Shown here piece by piece: positions 51,801 through 64,000 of a stretch of DNA of 64,000 nt; within the stretch, counting starts at the first letter, position 1; the number at the start of each line of letters is the position of its first letter. The notes beneath the pieces were generated by a model, which had not been told where the DNA came from, did not search any database, and saw only the letters and a list, made by a program, of their open reading frames with translations. Source of the DNA: Baylisascaris procyonis. Its lineage: Eukaryota > Nematoda > Chromadorea > Rhabditida > Ascarididae. The stretch lies in NCBI GenBank assembly GCA_037389465.1, contig JAZARR010000059.1, positions 6,161,001 through 6,225,000 on the forward strand, given 5' to 3'. The position numbers and the translations under genes are program-made.

Positions 51801-53914
51801 CATTGTTCGTCATGAATGTTTTTCCGTCATTCGTAAACAATGACTCCCGAAAACGAACGATGCTAGCAAAAAAAGTCAGTAATATGGGAACCTCCCTTAT
51901 ATTTGACAGGTGGCAGCATTGGAGTTTTGAATATGGAAACCCAGAGTATATAAAATGTACTCTAAATAGAGCGACTTAGAAAGAAGCTATTAAGGATGCT
52001 AAATAACTTGACAACACTCATACATTCTGAGTTCAGTATCCTTTTCCCCGGCAAAAAGTACTCGGTGGAGAACGCAAGTATGCCTCTGCCATTGCTAAGT
52101 ATACCGCCTAAATAGCATCGACTTTGATTGTACCGGTAAGGTAGTTAGCCGTTGTTAATAAAATCACAAGTAAATTCGCAATTTTTCCGCAGATTTTGTT
52201 GATTCAAAGTGTCTTTTCGAGATGTTTTATTTCGAAACACGAAATTGAGATATCCAACTGTAACACTCATATTATTCATACTTCTTTCTACATTAGCACA
52301 CTAGCAAAACAAATAATCCCTCTAATGGCCTATATTGCATGAAAACTTAATAGATTTCAAAGTGTTCGCTCTTTAAAAAATCTGTACTGGAAGTTTTTAC
52401 GCAAAAACAATAGATGAATGATAGAAACTCTCCTCATAGTTGTTAGGCTTTCTAAAAATGGCACTTCATCAAATTCTCCTATCGCCTCTGATCTATCTTC
52501 TACCAACATCAAGTAGACTTGCATATAAATTTAACGAAGTCTGCGTAATTGAATCTGCACATGTCAACACATATCTGAGTATTTCTAGTTTTTAAAATCA
52601 TGTTCCATTAGATTGAATAAACTTTTTAAAATTTCTTCCTAACTTGGTGGGATCCTTAAAAGCGTTGAGCATTACTCGCTCACCTCAACCATGTAGAATT
52701 GCGTACGGCGAGCTGGACCATTTTAAGGCGATGCTCAGCAGTGAGTAGATCTGGCTTACCAAATGAATCGGCAACAGGACTCAAAATACCCTCGACAACG
52801 ACACAATTGTGCGTCTTTTCCAAGTAGTCACGAGCCCTCACTAAATAATCTCTTATCCATTATGCTTTTCATTAGGTTCACTTTGCTGATAGAAGATTTC
52901 TTTCCTCCTTTTTTTTAAACAGTTTTAATCGCCACAATACGTATACAGAATTGGGAACTATGAATACGAAAGGAGAAAGTTTTTAATGCAAAAGTCTAAT
53001 AAAAGTTCGATATAGCTGATGGCCATCACTATATCCTCATCAGTAATTCATTGCATATTGCGGAATGAATACAATTCTTGAAAAATCACTCTTTCTTTTG
53101 CGCTGTTCCACAACCGTAAGAAGTACCTTCTTTGGCAACGAGAAATGATAAATGGTCGTTTAGTGACAGCAATAGAGAATAAATTTTCAGCGAGATCTCG
53201 TTTAAAGGCTATGAAATAAGTTGACAAATGAAAGCAATAGGCAATAGAATTTTCATGAAAGCAGATGTAATTCCAAACAAAATTTGGTGACACATCAGTT
53301 TTGCGAGAAGGAAGCAACGTGAAGTTGCAAGAAAGAGGGAGTTTTTTGCATGTAAAAAACGATTAAATTAAGGGCAGAATAAGCTGCAAATACGGAGAAT
53401 GTTCGCCGTGATGCAGCTCTCATGATGAAGCAAACGAATATTTTTCTCCAAATCATCGTATTTTGGCATCAGACGGAAGTGCTGCAATAAATATCTCCAC
53501 CACTTCTTATTTTCTAGTTTCACTGAAAACGTACTATTCACTAATCACTCACGAATATGTCCCATCATCTTTGTTACTTCCTGCCCCTATCGTATATTAC
53601 AACTCACTTAAACAGGGACTCTAAAATTATATGAAGGTACTAAAATTTCGCCATTTCTTTTTGACAAACTTTTCTCTACGCAAACGATATGTCTATTGCT
53701 CAAAATAAACCTTCGAGCAAAGCAAACGAAAGAATACGAATGCGATTATTTGAAAATTCACTACACATCTATGTCGCATTATGTAAATCTAAATGAACCC
53801 ACCGAACATTCTTAGATGCATATAAGTTGGCGGATTGAAGGAGCCACACGCGAGCAGAGCGACACGTCGACCATAAACTTCGGAAACAACTGCGCACTCA
53901 CCCTCACCGTCCAT
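48831..53914 (-). CDS. nmat: Nicotinamide/nicotinate mononucleotide adenylyltransferase (NMNAT)
   Basis: Catalyses NMN or NaMN + ATP to NAD or NaAD + PPi, the central step of NAD synthesis. Six minus-strand exons, all phases matching: 53803-53914, 52684-52840, 51314-51509, 50691-50792, 49602-49663, 48831-48978. They give 777 bases and 258 residues, normal for animal NMNATs. The nucleotidyltransferase motif ACGSFNPPTYMHLRMF lies at residues 22-37; animal enzymes usually read NPPTNMH. Then come RARDYLE, EGILSPVADSFGKPDLL, HRLKMVQLA and STWLRADGWECSQSEWTRT. LMFLCGGDVVESFAK is the LLCGAD-type motif. Exon 4 gives FGLIVIARTNSDP, and the second ATP-binding motif NDISSTRLR lies at 202-210. The end ESIRYCTDDEVISYIEKNNLY is typical, with about 20 extra residues. 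The start was chosen as the ATG opening the exon with the first motif; no signal peptide. Confidence 0.93.
49511..49530 (+). repeat. Poly-C tract
   Basis: A CCCACCCCCCCCCC run lies in the NMNAT intron between exons 5 and 6. Similar shorter runs occur near 61,469. Seen directly. Confidence 0.85.
50998..51292 (+). repeat. Polypurine (GA-rich) tract, about 290 bp
   Basis: The plus strand is almost wholly A and G over about 290 bp, with GGAAA, GAGAAAG and GGGAAAA motifs. It lies inside the NMNAT intron just downstream of exon 3, so it is a polypyrimidine run in the transcript. Such mirror-like tracts can form triplex DNA. Seen directly; any function is inference. Confidence 0.9.
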
Positions 53915-56593
53915 GAACCATACGCTAACCTCTACACCATCGCCGTTTGCTTACTCTACTCGTATCCCTTAATTACTCCTTAAGTTTATTTTATATTACA
54001 GTGCTATGAAAGAAATCGCGTGCCACTGAAAGAGATAAACTTTTTGACGTAAAGAACTCATTTAACGAATGACTGATAATGACTGCAGCATTCAATCAAA
54101 TGAGATTGCTTTTCTCATTCTTTTTTCCAGGTAAATACTGCAAAAAAAATGTCGGAATGAAATACAAAAAAACGAACTCTCAGAATTGAAAAAAAGCTCC
54201 TCTGTGCTTTTGAATATATTAATGAGAGAAATATGGATAAAAGTCGGCTATAATGCAGTCAATTATTCAGTTGAAGATGAAGCGATGGCAACTTTCACTC
54301 ACTCACTCAGTGTGATGGAATTCTTTTCATATGTGAAAGACTTGAAATAAAAATGCAGATTAACTGATCGAAAGAGGCTTTGCAGCTTAAAATATCTTCG
54401 ATAGTGCATAAAAGTGGCTCTGAAAACAAAATATGTTCTATTTCCTTAGAGTCAAGCCGACCTATCTAATAAGAAGCTGATTCATTTAAGACGACATCGC
54501 TTTCTCGAAACTTCTCCTGCCCCTTTTCAAACCTTATCTCTTTGAAGTTTTCATCGAAGAACTTGCCTCTGCAGTTCTATCGGATGTCTCAAAACTCTCG
54601 AAAACTTTAAATAATTTAGCGATAAAATTGCAAAGCGTTTTCTTCATAACTCTTTATTTCTGACGGCAGGTGAAACCGTACAAAATAGTCTTCTTCAAAG
54701 GTACCAACAAGAACAGCAAATAACGCTGTTCGCCTTTTCGTCTAATAAACTGACAAGGCCTTCTTTTGTATTTTTTGGGCACTTCTTACTTACAACATTC
54801 GCCAGTAGGGACACTAATAATGAAAACGAAGCTCAAACATCGATTAAACATATCGTAAAGCTTTAGATAAACTCCAGGGTCACGAATTTCCCTAGATTTT
54901 TATAGGAATGTTGAAGGAATTTACTGAGGCGAGTCATTTCGATTTGCAAAATTTTGAATAAAGTAGAATAAAATGATATAACATGATTGAACTATAGAAC
55001 AAAGCATATTGGAGATTAGCATTACAGAAGAGAAGAGGCTATTGAAAGGGAACTGTCTTTTCTCGGAAGCCTACAAGGGATGAGGTTTGGTGATGGAAGG
55101 GGTGCCGGTAAATTTGCCACGGGTTTTCGAATAATTCACTTCTAATAAAGATAATCGACACTAACCCGTAATCGAAGCTCATTGCCTAGCTAATAAAGAC
55201 TGCAAATCTTCACAAAAGTCAATAACAATGAACTTATCACAATTAGCAACATTTATCAATACTATATTTAGTTAAATGTTGGCATATACTTTCGCAAATT
55301 TACAATCGCACGTTCGTAGCGACCACAGCGCGATTGGTAGCAATGGCTTGCCAGCTTAAAGATTGGTTATTCGAAAAATGCAAATAAAATGAACGTTAAA
55401 AATTGCGGTAAAAGAAGTTAGTAAGATCCAAGCATAGATCAAAGTTGCTCTCTTCTTAAAATAAATACTGCGAAAACAAACGATCGCCTCCTAGAAATAA
55501 ACAAAAAAAAAAACTGCTTCCGCATTGAAACATCCGCAACATACTTCATTTGTTAGTTCAAAGCACGCGTTAAAGCAACATCTGTCTGTGCCGATACCGC
55601 ACCGTTCTCCTTCATTAAGCTCCAATCCAACTTGATCGTTACGAAAACCAGCCTCACCCTTCCCTTCGGGGCAAAACAAGGTCTTCAAGACGGCGGTCCA
55701 TAAGCGCAGGTGTGTCAGTGGCGGAAGAAGGCGATCTTTGAATTCAAAAAAGGTGCGCTACAAGCGCATCACAATTTACCAACAGTGAAATAAACATGAT
55801 AGTTTTATATCACAGAATAAACAAAACGGATCGAATAGTTTGAAATCACAGAATAGATGAAAGGCAATTTTTAACGTTTAAACTTTGCTGTTCTATATTA
55901 TACTTTCCGTGCTATCCACCAACTACTGTTTATTATTGAGTGATTTCAATAGGAAAACTCAATTCTTAAATGATTATATGAAAGGTCTATCCCGTAATCC
56001 ATATTTCAAATTTTTTTAACGAGATCAAACTACCCTAGAACATATATTGTGGTATTAGAATACAGCATAGCTCGATGTGCTAAGAATATCAGTGCTCAGA
56101 GCACCGTTCATTCCGCATGGCGCGAGTTAAACTAAACGCAACATTAGGTATGCAAAATTTGTTTCGTTTATTCTTCGCCGAAAAAAAAAAGCGAAAAAGC
56201 ATAAGGAAACTATCGTTTCTCTTATTGAGGGATGAGGATGTGAAGAGATGCTCCTCTCCATTACCGCTCTCCTCTCATGCCTGCCACGGCAGCCCTAATG
56301 ATGAAAATCTCCTTGTTCACAAGGGATGAGATCATTATTGCGCGATTTTTTCTTCGTCTGGAAATTTCTCTTTTCGTTTTTTTTTAATTTTTAAAAACTT
56401 GATATTCTCAGCTTCGAAATTTTTTTGAGAGAAACAAGTGGATGCACCCATCTATTCCCGATAATATCTGACTCATTGCTCCGACTCACCGCCTACTGAC
56501 ATTTTAAAAAGTATTCTTTCATATGGTGTTTTGAAAGTTTTTTTTCTTTTTTTTTTTTGACGCACTCAGCATCACCGATCCCAGGTAACATAC
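53915..56593. other. Upstream flank of NMNAT with one GC-rich island
   Basis: No gene model. The NMNAT promoter should lie just above 53,914. The only standout is the segment at about 55,555-55,765, listed separately. Everything else is AT-rich with short open frames. Confidence 0.4.
55555..55765 (-). other. GC-rich island with long cysteine-containing open frame
   Basis: This block is near 50% GC in a region near 35%. On the minus strand an acceptor (GCGCTTGTAG) precedes an open frame, and a donor (GAA|GTATGT) ends it in phase 0. The frame runs RLLPPLTHLRLWTAVLKTLF and later ERCGIGTDRCCFNACFELTN. The frame stays open beyond the donor. I do not recognise it. It may be a symmetric exon, a mobile-element remnant or another conserved repeat. 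The plus strand also has an open frame here. Confidence 0.3.
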
Positions 56594-57403
56594 TATAGAA
56601 CGAACAACCGATGTGAAATTCATCTGTGAGCACTTGTGGACTACAGTGATGTCCAACGAAGACACATTGACAAAAAAGATAACGGCGCTTGATCGGGTCG
56701 TAATGGTCTCTAGATAGTGACACTGCCGTAAAATAAGAAAGTTGAAAAAGCGATGCTAAATTAGATGAAAATTTATGAAATCATTTTAGGAATTCATTGT
56801 GCAACTCGATTTGCAATATTGCTTATTGGGCAATAGTTGCAAGTATTGCGATGATCGACTCATAAAATTGCTCAATTACTGTTTAAAATTAGTGAGTTAA
56901 ATTACCATACAAATATTCGACAAAATCGCCGGCAATTTTTTGCGACTCAAATTTCGCTTTCTCTGCTTATTGTGCACATAGTGAATATTACATTGCATGC
57001 TTAACAAAACGAAGAGGCCAGATGCTGCTTCAGAAAAAAAAAAAAAAGAAGAAAAGCCACTATTTGGACGCTGATTTTTTTTTTCTTCTTTAGTCCTCGA
57101 AGGATTTCGTGCAAAACGATGCTCTTCTTAGAAGCAAACCAAATGAGTGAAAACAGTGTTTTTTCTCCGATTTCACATACCGCCATAGAGACTGCAAAAA
57201 TGCTCAAGAAAATGTGGAAAAAAAACCCACTGCGCAAAACTTTTTCCTTTGCTATAAACCGCATCCACGTTTGCCTCATTTCTGAAATTTTTCATCATAT
57301 CTCTAACAGGAAGTAATACTTCCGCAAGTGTTCTGGTCCCATGAATGGAACGAGAATAGATATGGTTCACTTCTTCATTCAATTTCCTCTTGAGCTGTTT
57401 CAT
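56594..57403 (-). CDS. Candidate two-exon fragment, unknown protein
   Basis: Two minus-strand exons fit each other in phase. The first, 57181-57403, starts at an ATG (the frame is open further upstream) and ends TATGGCG|GTATGTG in phase 1. It contains MKQLKRKLNEEVNHIYSRS and RTLAEVLLPVRDMMKNF. The second, 56594-56722, has acceptor TACGGCAG and donor TATA|GTATGT, phase 1 to 1. It is cysteine-rich (KRRYLFCQCVFVGHHCSPQ). No family is recognised. It may be the 5' part of a gene whose later exons were not found, or a chance pairing. It lies upstream of NMNAT on the same strand. Confidence 0.33.
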
Positions 57404-60400
57404 GAAGCAAGCTTGAGGCGATGAACGCGACAGTTGGGAAAAAGGGGGTGAAGAAGGTACGAGGGAAAGAAAAGAAAGGGAGGAGGAATCAGTGAGGAAG
57501 AAACGAGGAAAACTGTGCCAAAGACACCAACGCGATAAGCGTTAGCGCAGATCAGCACGAATGGTCAACCTCTTGCCTGATTAGATGCCAATGCCAATGC
57601 CAGCAACGAAAAAACAGGCCCACCAAACGAAAAATGTCCATCATAGCTATAGCGGTTCGGCAGCTAACATTACCCGGAAACGAAAATTCCCATGATGCTC
57701 ATCAGCGAAAGGCTTCAAGAGTGCATCAAAACTTTGGTATTCTCCGGAAATGCATAAGTGCAAAAAAAGAAAAGAAAAGAATTTGAGGTAAAGTTTCCTC
57801 AATGTCAGTCCCTCAAACTTCTCGATTCTCGCAGTGCGTTAATTCTTGAACAGTTTCTTAACATGTTTGCAGCATGACGTCAACAATTCACATTCTGATG
57901 GTCACGCTGTCTCATGCAATCGCCTTTCAAACAACAATTTTGCTGGAGGAGACGAAGCAAAAAGAACATGAACACCAATGGGTGCTGACAAAAGGCAAAT
58001 GGCAAAAATCAATAGGCAAATGAATAGAAGAACGTCAAAAATGTGCAGCTCGGTTTCAACGCTAAAGGAAAATAAAAAGCAGACATAAAAAAGAGATGAA
58101 CAGTGAGATCTATAAGCAAATTAAAACATCAAATCTATCGAAGAGCACAGCTAAAGCAAATTGAAAGCACTCAACAAATAACCACTTTCCTATGGACAGA
58201 CAGCATTCGAGATGCGTTTGCTGAATGAAGCACCCCAACTATTATTAAGCCAACAGAAGACCTCTTTTTGTACATAAGCATCTCATTCACGCTTTTCGGG
58301 TATCTGTTGTGGATTCATACTGGCACCATGATATTAGTCTCAGCCGCCATTCTATCAACAAACGTTTAGCACTCATATAACAATTGCATTCGGTCTCTTC
58401 GCGAAATGATGCCCATTATTGTAGATGTTGGTAACGATGCAGCACGAGCGATTCAGTGATTCAGATACTATCCTGCTCTAATGGACAGTTAGCCAAATAT
58501 ACAAATTACTAGCAAGTATTCAGTGCTTTGAACTCAGGATTATTCACTCATAATTGCATTCATTTCCTCTGTCAAAGTCACTATCAAAAGTGGACAAGCG
58601 GTACAAAAGAATGCGCCTGCCCCTGCCAAATTTTGAAAGTTAGGCAGTGCGCAAGAAGAAGAGAGTGGCGACGGCAAGAAGAGGAAAATAATAAAAATCA
58701 GTGCGAATAGTACGAAATCAGTCTCTCTTAGAACTTTCCGCTCCACCGCCTAAAATTTTTTTCTGGCTACATCCTCGTAATTGCCCCTTAAAATATATAC
58801 TGAATGAATAACGCCAATAAGGTATTTTCGATGATGAGGCATCATCATATGCAGAGTGAAAGCAAATTCTGTTTGGCAACATGTGCTGCATCAGATTCCA
58901 TCAACATAGCGGAATTACAAAAAAACACATTCTCGAAAACAGCACCCTCCCTCTTTAATTTTCATTCAAGGCTCTGCTGCTTTTCAATTATCCCTAAATG
59001 GGGATTTAATATATGTTCCTGGGAGAACCCGCGAGAAATCGAGTTGAGGTTTCATCCTTCTCCGGGAGAAATTGGAAGGGAAGGGGAATGGTGTGGAATA
59101 ATACAGGATGCGCATAAATGCAAATGAAAAGCCTACGAAGTTCACGCAAGATAGTTATATCTTCAATCAAGTTCTCAAGGACAAAAGCAAAGACCAAAAT
59201 AAAATTATGGTAATGACCGACTGTTGGTTAGGGAATTTTTGGGTGCGAGAAAGTGAAAAATCAGGTGTCCACAAAAGCAGCCAGTAAGATGGTGAGGAAA
59301 ACACGCTATATCGACTCTTTAAAACTGAATGTGTTGACAGGCATAAAAAACCCCATGACTGGGAGTGAAGAAATTCTAGGGAAGTCCGCAAAAGTACATA
59401 CCCCTCTCCCCTGCTACCCGATACAATGGAAATGAAATGATGTCATCACAAATAAAAACTATTCGACGAGGACTCTAGTTAATGCCCATTTCATCAACTG
59501 GTTTGTATAGCTCTGAAAATGTGGAAACTATTAGTCAAGGTCCGCAAGAATCTTCTACAAAACTTAACTGGCCAGGTAATTATCCAATAAAAAACAGCTA
59601 AACAATAGTAACGACGATCGTGCAATTATATTGGGAATGATGGCATAAAAAGAACGACGTAAATAAATGCAGAAGAGAAGCAGATGGTGAAATTAGCCTG
59701 TGCTGGCCCCTCAACTCTCAGCGTTGATAATTAACTTGAAAACAAAGAAAAGAAAAGAAAAAAACTTGCCAGCATCGTGCAATAATATAAATGCAACATG
59801 GAAGGTAACAGCTCCTTCGTATTTGAGTTCAGCCATAAAGACGAAGTAGGAGAATGAATGAAACGAAATTTGGATAGCTCAAGCACACAGTGGAAGAAAA
59901 GACAGGAGATGAATGACTGTAAGGAGGGGATGACGTGGGAGTAACGTGGTTTTCAACTAAGACAGCGCAAGCGAGCGATGCAACGTTCCAACAATCAAAC
60001 AAACATGCCGATGTTTTTCTCAAAACTCGAGCCGCAGATATTTTCGTAGATATTAAACGCATGCTGCCTTATGACTCTAATGGAATTCAAAAACTCCACT
60101 ACCTTCTGCAGTCTAGTTACTAACTAAAGCTCCACTTAATATCAGTCAATTTTCTCGTTGAGATCAGGTCCACATCACTCTTAGAGCACAACTCTAGTCA
60201 TAAACATCATTACATCGAAGTTCCCACGTGAAATGACTATGGCATTTGTCGTTTCGTTGTGCCGAAAACAATCGCTGACAAGTTGACAGATCATATCATA
60301 ATTGTGCGTCCACCTGCCAACCCTCCGCTCATTCAACCCGTTGAGCTACTTGTCATGTGCTGCCAGGAATGATCTAATAACCGAAATACTTCTTAAATTT

Positions 60401-62067
60401 CGATAAGCAATACAAATCTTTTTAGGCTTGAAATAAATCATTACAAATCTTGTGAAATCTTGCTGTTCGACCAATCAGAGATGTTACTGGATACTCGAAA
60501 AAAACTTGAGTTTAAGAGTAGGAGGGATGACGTTGAGCGAAAGAGTCCGCACGCATCAAGTGTCCTTCTCTCAAATTTATAGATTTAACAAATGGTCACT
60601 TATTTTTATAGAAAGAGAAAATTGCACCGAATAAACTTCATGATTTTTAACATCGCTGTGATGAATGAAAGAACAAAAGTTGTTGGTGATATCATGAAGC
60701 AAAACGAAGGAAATTGCTCAGGTTCCTGAAAACATTCAATGAACTATAAAAGAAATACGACGCTTCAAAGTCCAACATCCGGTCGCCAAGAAATTGTATT
60801 TGGAAGGACAGCGCATATACATATATATATTTTTTTTCTTTTTTTTTTTGTGAACAAACTACATTGAAAGGCCAACTAACTGGCGATGAACCGCAGAAGA
60901 CGAAAAGATGGGACACAGCATGCGAGGCGATGCGAAGTGAGCCGCAAATTGCATTTAAGTATTTCTTCGATACGCCCTAGACACCCATAATCGCAAAGGA
61001 AACTGCATACGCATTTCGAACAGCTATGCGCTTCAACATTTTCCACATTCCCTTATTTCGCCTCATAATCGTTCTATGCGTCGATAGTGATCGAAAAAGC
61101 AATTTTTAAATCATTCATCCCACATTCAGAACGAAAAGGAATATAGGAGGAAAAGGAAGAGACGAAAAAGAAAGAAGGAATGAGCAAATTTAATGCAAAT
61201 TTATCAGGCCGTGATCGTGAACGAATTGTTCGTTGAAACATTTAAATATATTTATAGCAACTACAATTAGTTCAGAGAAGAAGACGGGGGATTTGAAGAA
61301 CTATTTACCCCAACATAAGCTGATGATAGAATCCATATTGAACGTGCCACAAGCGCGATATGAATGTGAATTATTTTTCATCTCAGAAGCAGAAACGACT
61401 CTCAAATGGCACTAACAATAAAAATTGGGATATTACACCCCTCTGGAACACCAATACCTTCCACCTGCCCCCCCCCCTCTCAACCACCGCACAACCTAAA
61501 CTGCGTACTTAATTCGCAGATGTTAGAAATGGGTAAATATATCTCACGAAAATGGTCCTTCGAAAAATTGTTCTAGGTTCGACCTATGAGCTATGAAACT
61601 CGTATATGCAGTTCCCATCTAAAATTGTTCGATTATCACTCCTTTGAGCTAGACTTCATAAAATTTTTCAAATTATTTTTTAATTGTTTCCGCAAGTGTC
61701 AAGCTTGAATTCAAATTATAATTACTTTCCTTTCCGAGTCATTAAAGTGCCGGAATAAACTTCCTTTTGATGACATCTCAGCGTTTAATCTCTTCGCGTT
61801 CACTAGTCGCCTTAATTATGTAGATTTCGGGGAGATCTATGAGTTTGTATTTGATTGACGCCTATTTTTCGATCACCGTGATCGCTTGCTTTAATTCTTC
61901 TTTTGTTTGGTTTATGTTTTGAGTGTTTTTACTCACAAAATAAAGTTTAACCTCACTCTCCCGACTTCTTTGATAACAATTTAATAGGCAAAATAAGCCA
62001 AGAATGACCATCTTGCATATAGTCACGTATATATTCGACTGCAGTTAGCGGGCATAATTTCTATTCA

Positions 62068-62130
<63 letters not shown>

Positions 62131-64000
62131 CAAGCTATTGCATCAATTATTCACAGTTCAGAATAATATGTCTATAAGTATCACAAACGTGTATGCTGTT
62201 ATGAACATATAGGAAAATATGTAAGCATGCAAGTGCTAAATACAGAGTTGTTGACAGCAGCAAAAAAATGTTGAGGATATTACATAATTCTCTAAAAATT
62301 GCTTCAAAATAGTGAACAGTCATATATCAGAAAAACTTAATCCCATGTCAACTTCAAAAAGCAAGTTTATATATACTTACGTCTAACTTAGAAAAATATT
62401 GACATAATTCGTGCGAATGCTTAAAAAAACGAACATGACATCTAAAATCACTTCTCAAATCGCTATTCGAAGAGCTTCATTTAATGGAGAAGACGACTGG
62501 AAAGAACTGGAATATTAGGAGAGATGCTTTCTTGAAGAAACGTTAAATGTAAGGCTCGGTTCTCCTATCCGGTCATCGGTTCCTTGTTGGACACCCCGAC
62601 ACAACCTAACATTTTATTGCTCGAAAACTGCCCCACCCGACCCCACGAGCAACTCAACAGTACACCCAGCGAAACACATCCCAAGTCGAAGCGATGAATA
62701 AACACAAACACTGCTCAGAGTGGGCAATGACATCTCTTATGTACCTTCTCATAGTGTCAAAGCGATACTTATAAGAGCAACACATAGTGCAATCTATTCA
62801 ATGGGAATAGTCCAGCTGCTCTACCACCATGGTCGAATTACTCAACGATCAAAATCGTCACATAAAGCCACTAAAAATTAGAAAAAAAAACATTCTGCAC
62901 CTTCTGTAGAATTGAAATGAAAAACTGAAAAAAAGTGTCATGGTTTGATGTTTTGAAATTGATAAAGGCTTACTTCTTCTTGATTTTTCTAAAAATTGGA
63001 AGACTGAAACAATGATATATGAGGCATTAAATTTTTGGCTGTAATTCATGAAATCCATCAAGCAGAGAACAGTTTTTCATTTTTCCCACTGTTTGGTGAT
63101 GTCCAAATTAAGTGTCGAACAATTCAAAAAGTAGTTCATTAGAAAAAAGATGATGTGAAATTTTTGCATGAAAAAAATAGCATATCTAAATCTCGGAATG
63201 CACATCTAAATCTTGCAAAAGAACCATTACGTAAGTGCTTATGAACATATGCGTTGAATGTTGAGTAATCTAAGCACATAGTTGCATTTATGCACCTCAG
63301 ATGCGCCACTGGAAATACAGAAGTGTCCGGGACTCATAGTTGGAATAGTTAGGTATTGAAGTATTCCGGATCGGTAAGGCCATATTAACCAGAGCAGTTT
63401 CAACAATAGTCCATCAAACTTAGGCAATATTTAGAAGACGGCTTAATTCCTCACGTCGAGTTTCGAGAAATTAAATATTCCCGATGATATCTCTGACCAT
63501 GGATGTATATGAACGAAAAATCTTAAACAAAAACTGCCGATGAGGAAGTTATATAAAGATGTACCCTAGGAGAGAACGCATACGCAAACGCTGTGCAAGC
63601 TTAACGATTATAGTGGTCGAAGATGCAATTTGCAAACACCTTTCAATTTGGAAAAAAAAAATACTGTTCATCAGCCAAATTTTTTTCAAATCGTCAACTG
63701 GTCATTTGCTAGAAATCATTTCTATGTAGCAAAATCCAAATCTGAGCGATAAAATTGCTGGCAGAGATCTTTTTAGTGGCACACAAATAATCAATCAGAA
63801 TTTCGTCATGGGCGATTTCTCAAAAAGGTTTCCCACTCTCCAGGTGCTAGCTTACTTTTTCATTGCGTCGCGCTCTATGAAAATCCGGGAATTTACTGTT
63901 ATTTCCTCACGGTCTTTGAGTAACTGAGACTGAAAGGAGAGAGGAAGCTGCCCGCATGTGATATAGATGCCTCTTAATATAACTATAAGAACAACAAAAA
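57404..64000. other. Distal flank, no gene recognised
   Basis: About 6.6 kb with no supported exon chain. Purine-rich runs occur at about 57,430-57,500 and 61,130-61,180, and a poly-C/CT run near 61,469. The TA tract at 62,071 is listed separately. A 107-codon open frame at 58,804-59,127 on the plus strand has no splice or family support. Confidence 0.4.
62071..62125. repeat. (AT)n microsatellite, about 27 units
   Basis: A perfect alternating AT tract of about 55 bp seen directly, the second long AT dinucleotide tract in the window after the one at 40,499. Confidence 0.97.

Overview
The window reads as nuclear DNA of a nematode, most likely a clade V (strongylid or hookworm-like) worm; that placement is inference. 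The support is split genes with short exons and introns of roughly 0.1 to 2.4 kb, acceptors of the TTTCAG/TTTTCAG type, AT-rich intergenic DNA, and gene families such as an orphan Cys-loop channel, a claudin-like protein and NMNAT. No bacterial, viral or phage genes were seen, and no CRISPR array. Coding regions had to be assembled by hand from splice sites, reading phase and family motifs, so exon ends are predictions.

Layout. 1-5,900: no gene recognised. 5,923-13,512 (+): secreted-start type I membrane protein with one CUB domain, one LDL-receptor class A repeat, a membrane segment packed with cysteines and a proline-rich tail. 13,513-21,400: mostly unexplained, with a few exon-like segments. 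21,426-25,145 (-): claudin-like four-pass protein. 25,146-32,100: intergenic, with a GC-rich block. 32,103-39,227 (-): Cys-loop ligand-gated ion channel subunit, identified from signal peptide through TM3, TM4 unresolved. 39,228-43,410: no gene recognised, long TA microsatellite. 43,411-48,766 (-): unrecognised, probably disordered 359-residue protein ending in a class I PDZ ligand. 48,831-53,914 (-): complete nicotinamide/nicotinate mononucleotide adenylyltransferase (NMNAT), the most certain gene. 56,594-57,403 (-): two phase-compatible candidate exons of an unknown gene. The remainder to 64,000 shows no gene I can support.

How the genes relate. NMNAT makes NAD and is housekeeping. It lies on the same strand as the PDZ-ligand gene, with about 64 bp between the NMNAT stop and the next start, which suggests a nematode operon. 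The CUB/LDLa protein, the claudin-like protein and the Cys-loop channel are all membrane proteins of types used at synapses or cell contacts, but the sequence does not show that they act together.
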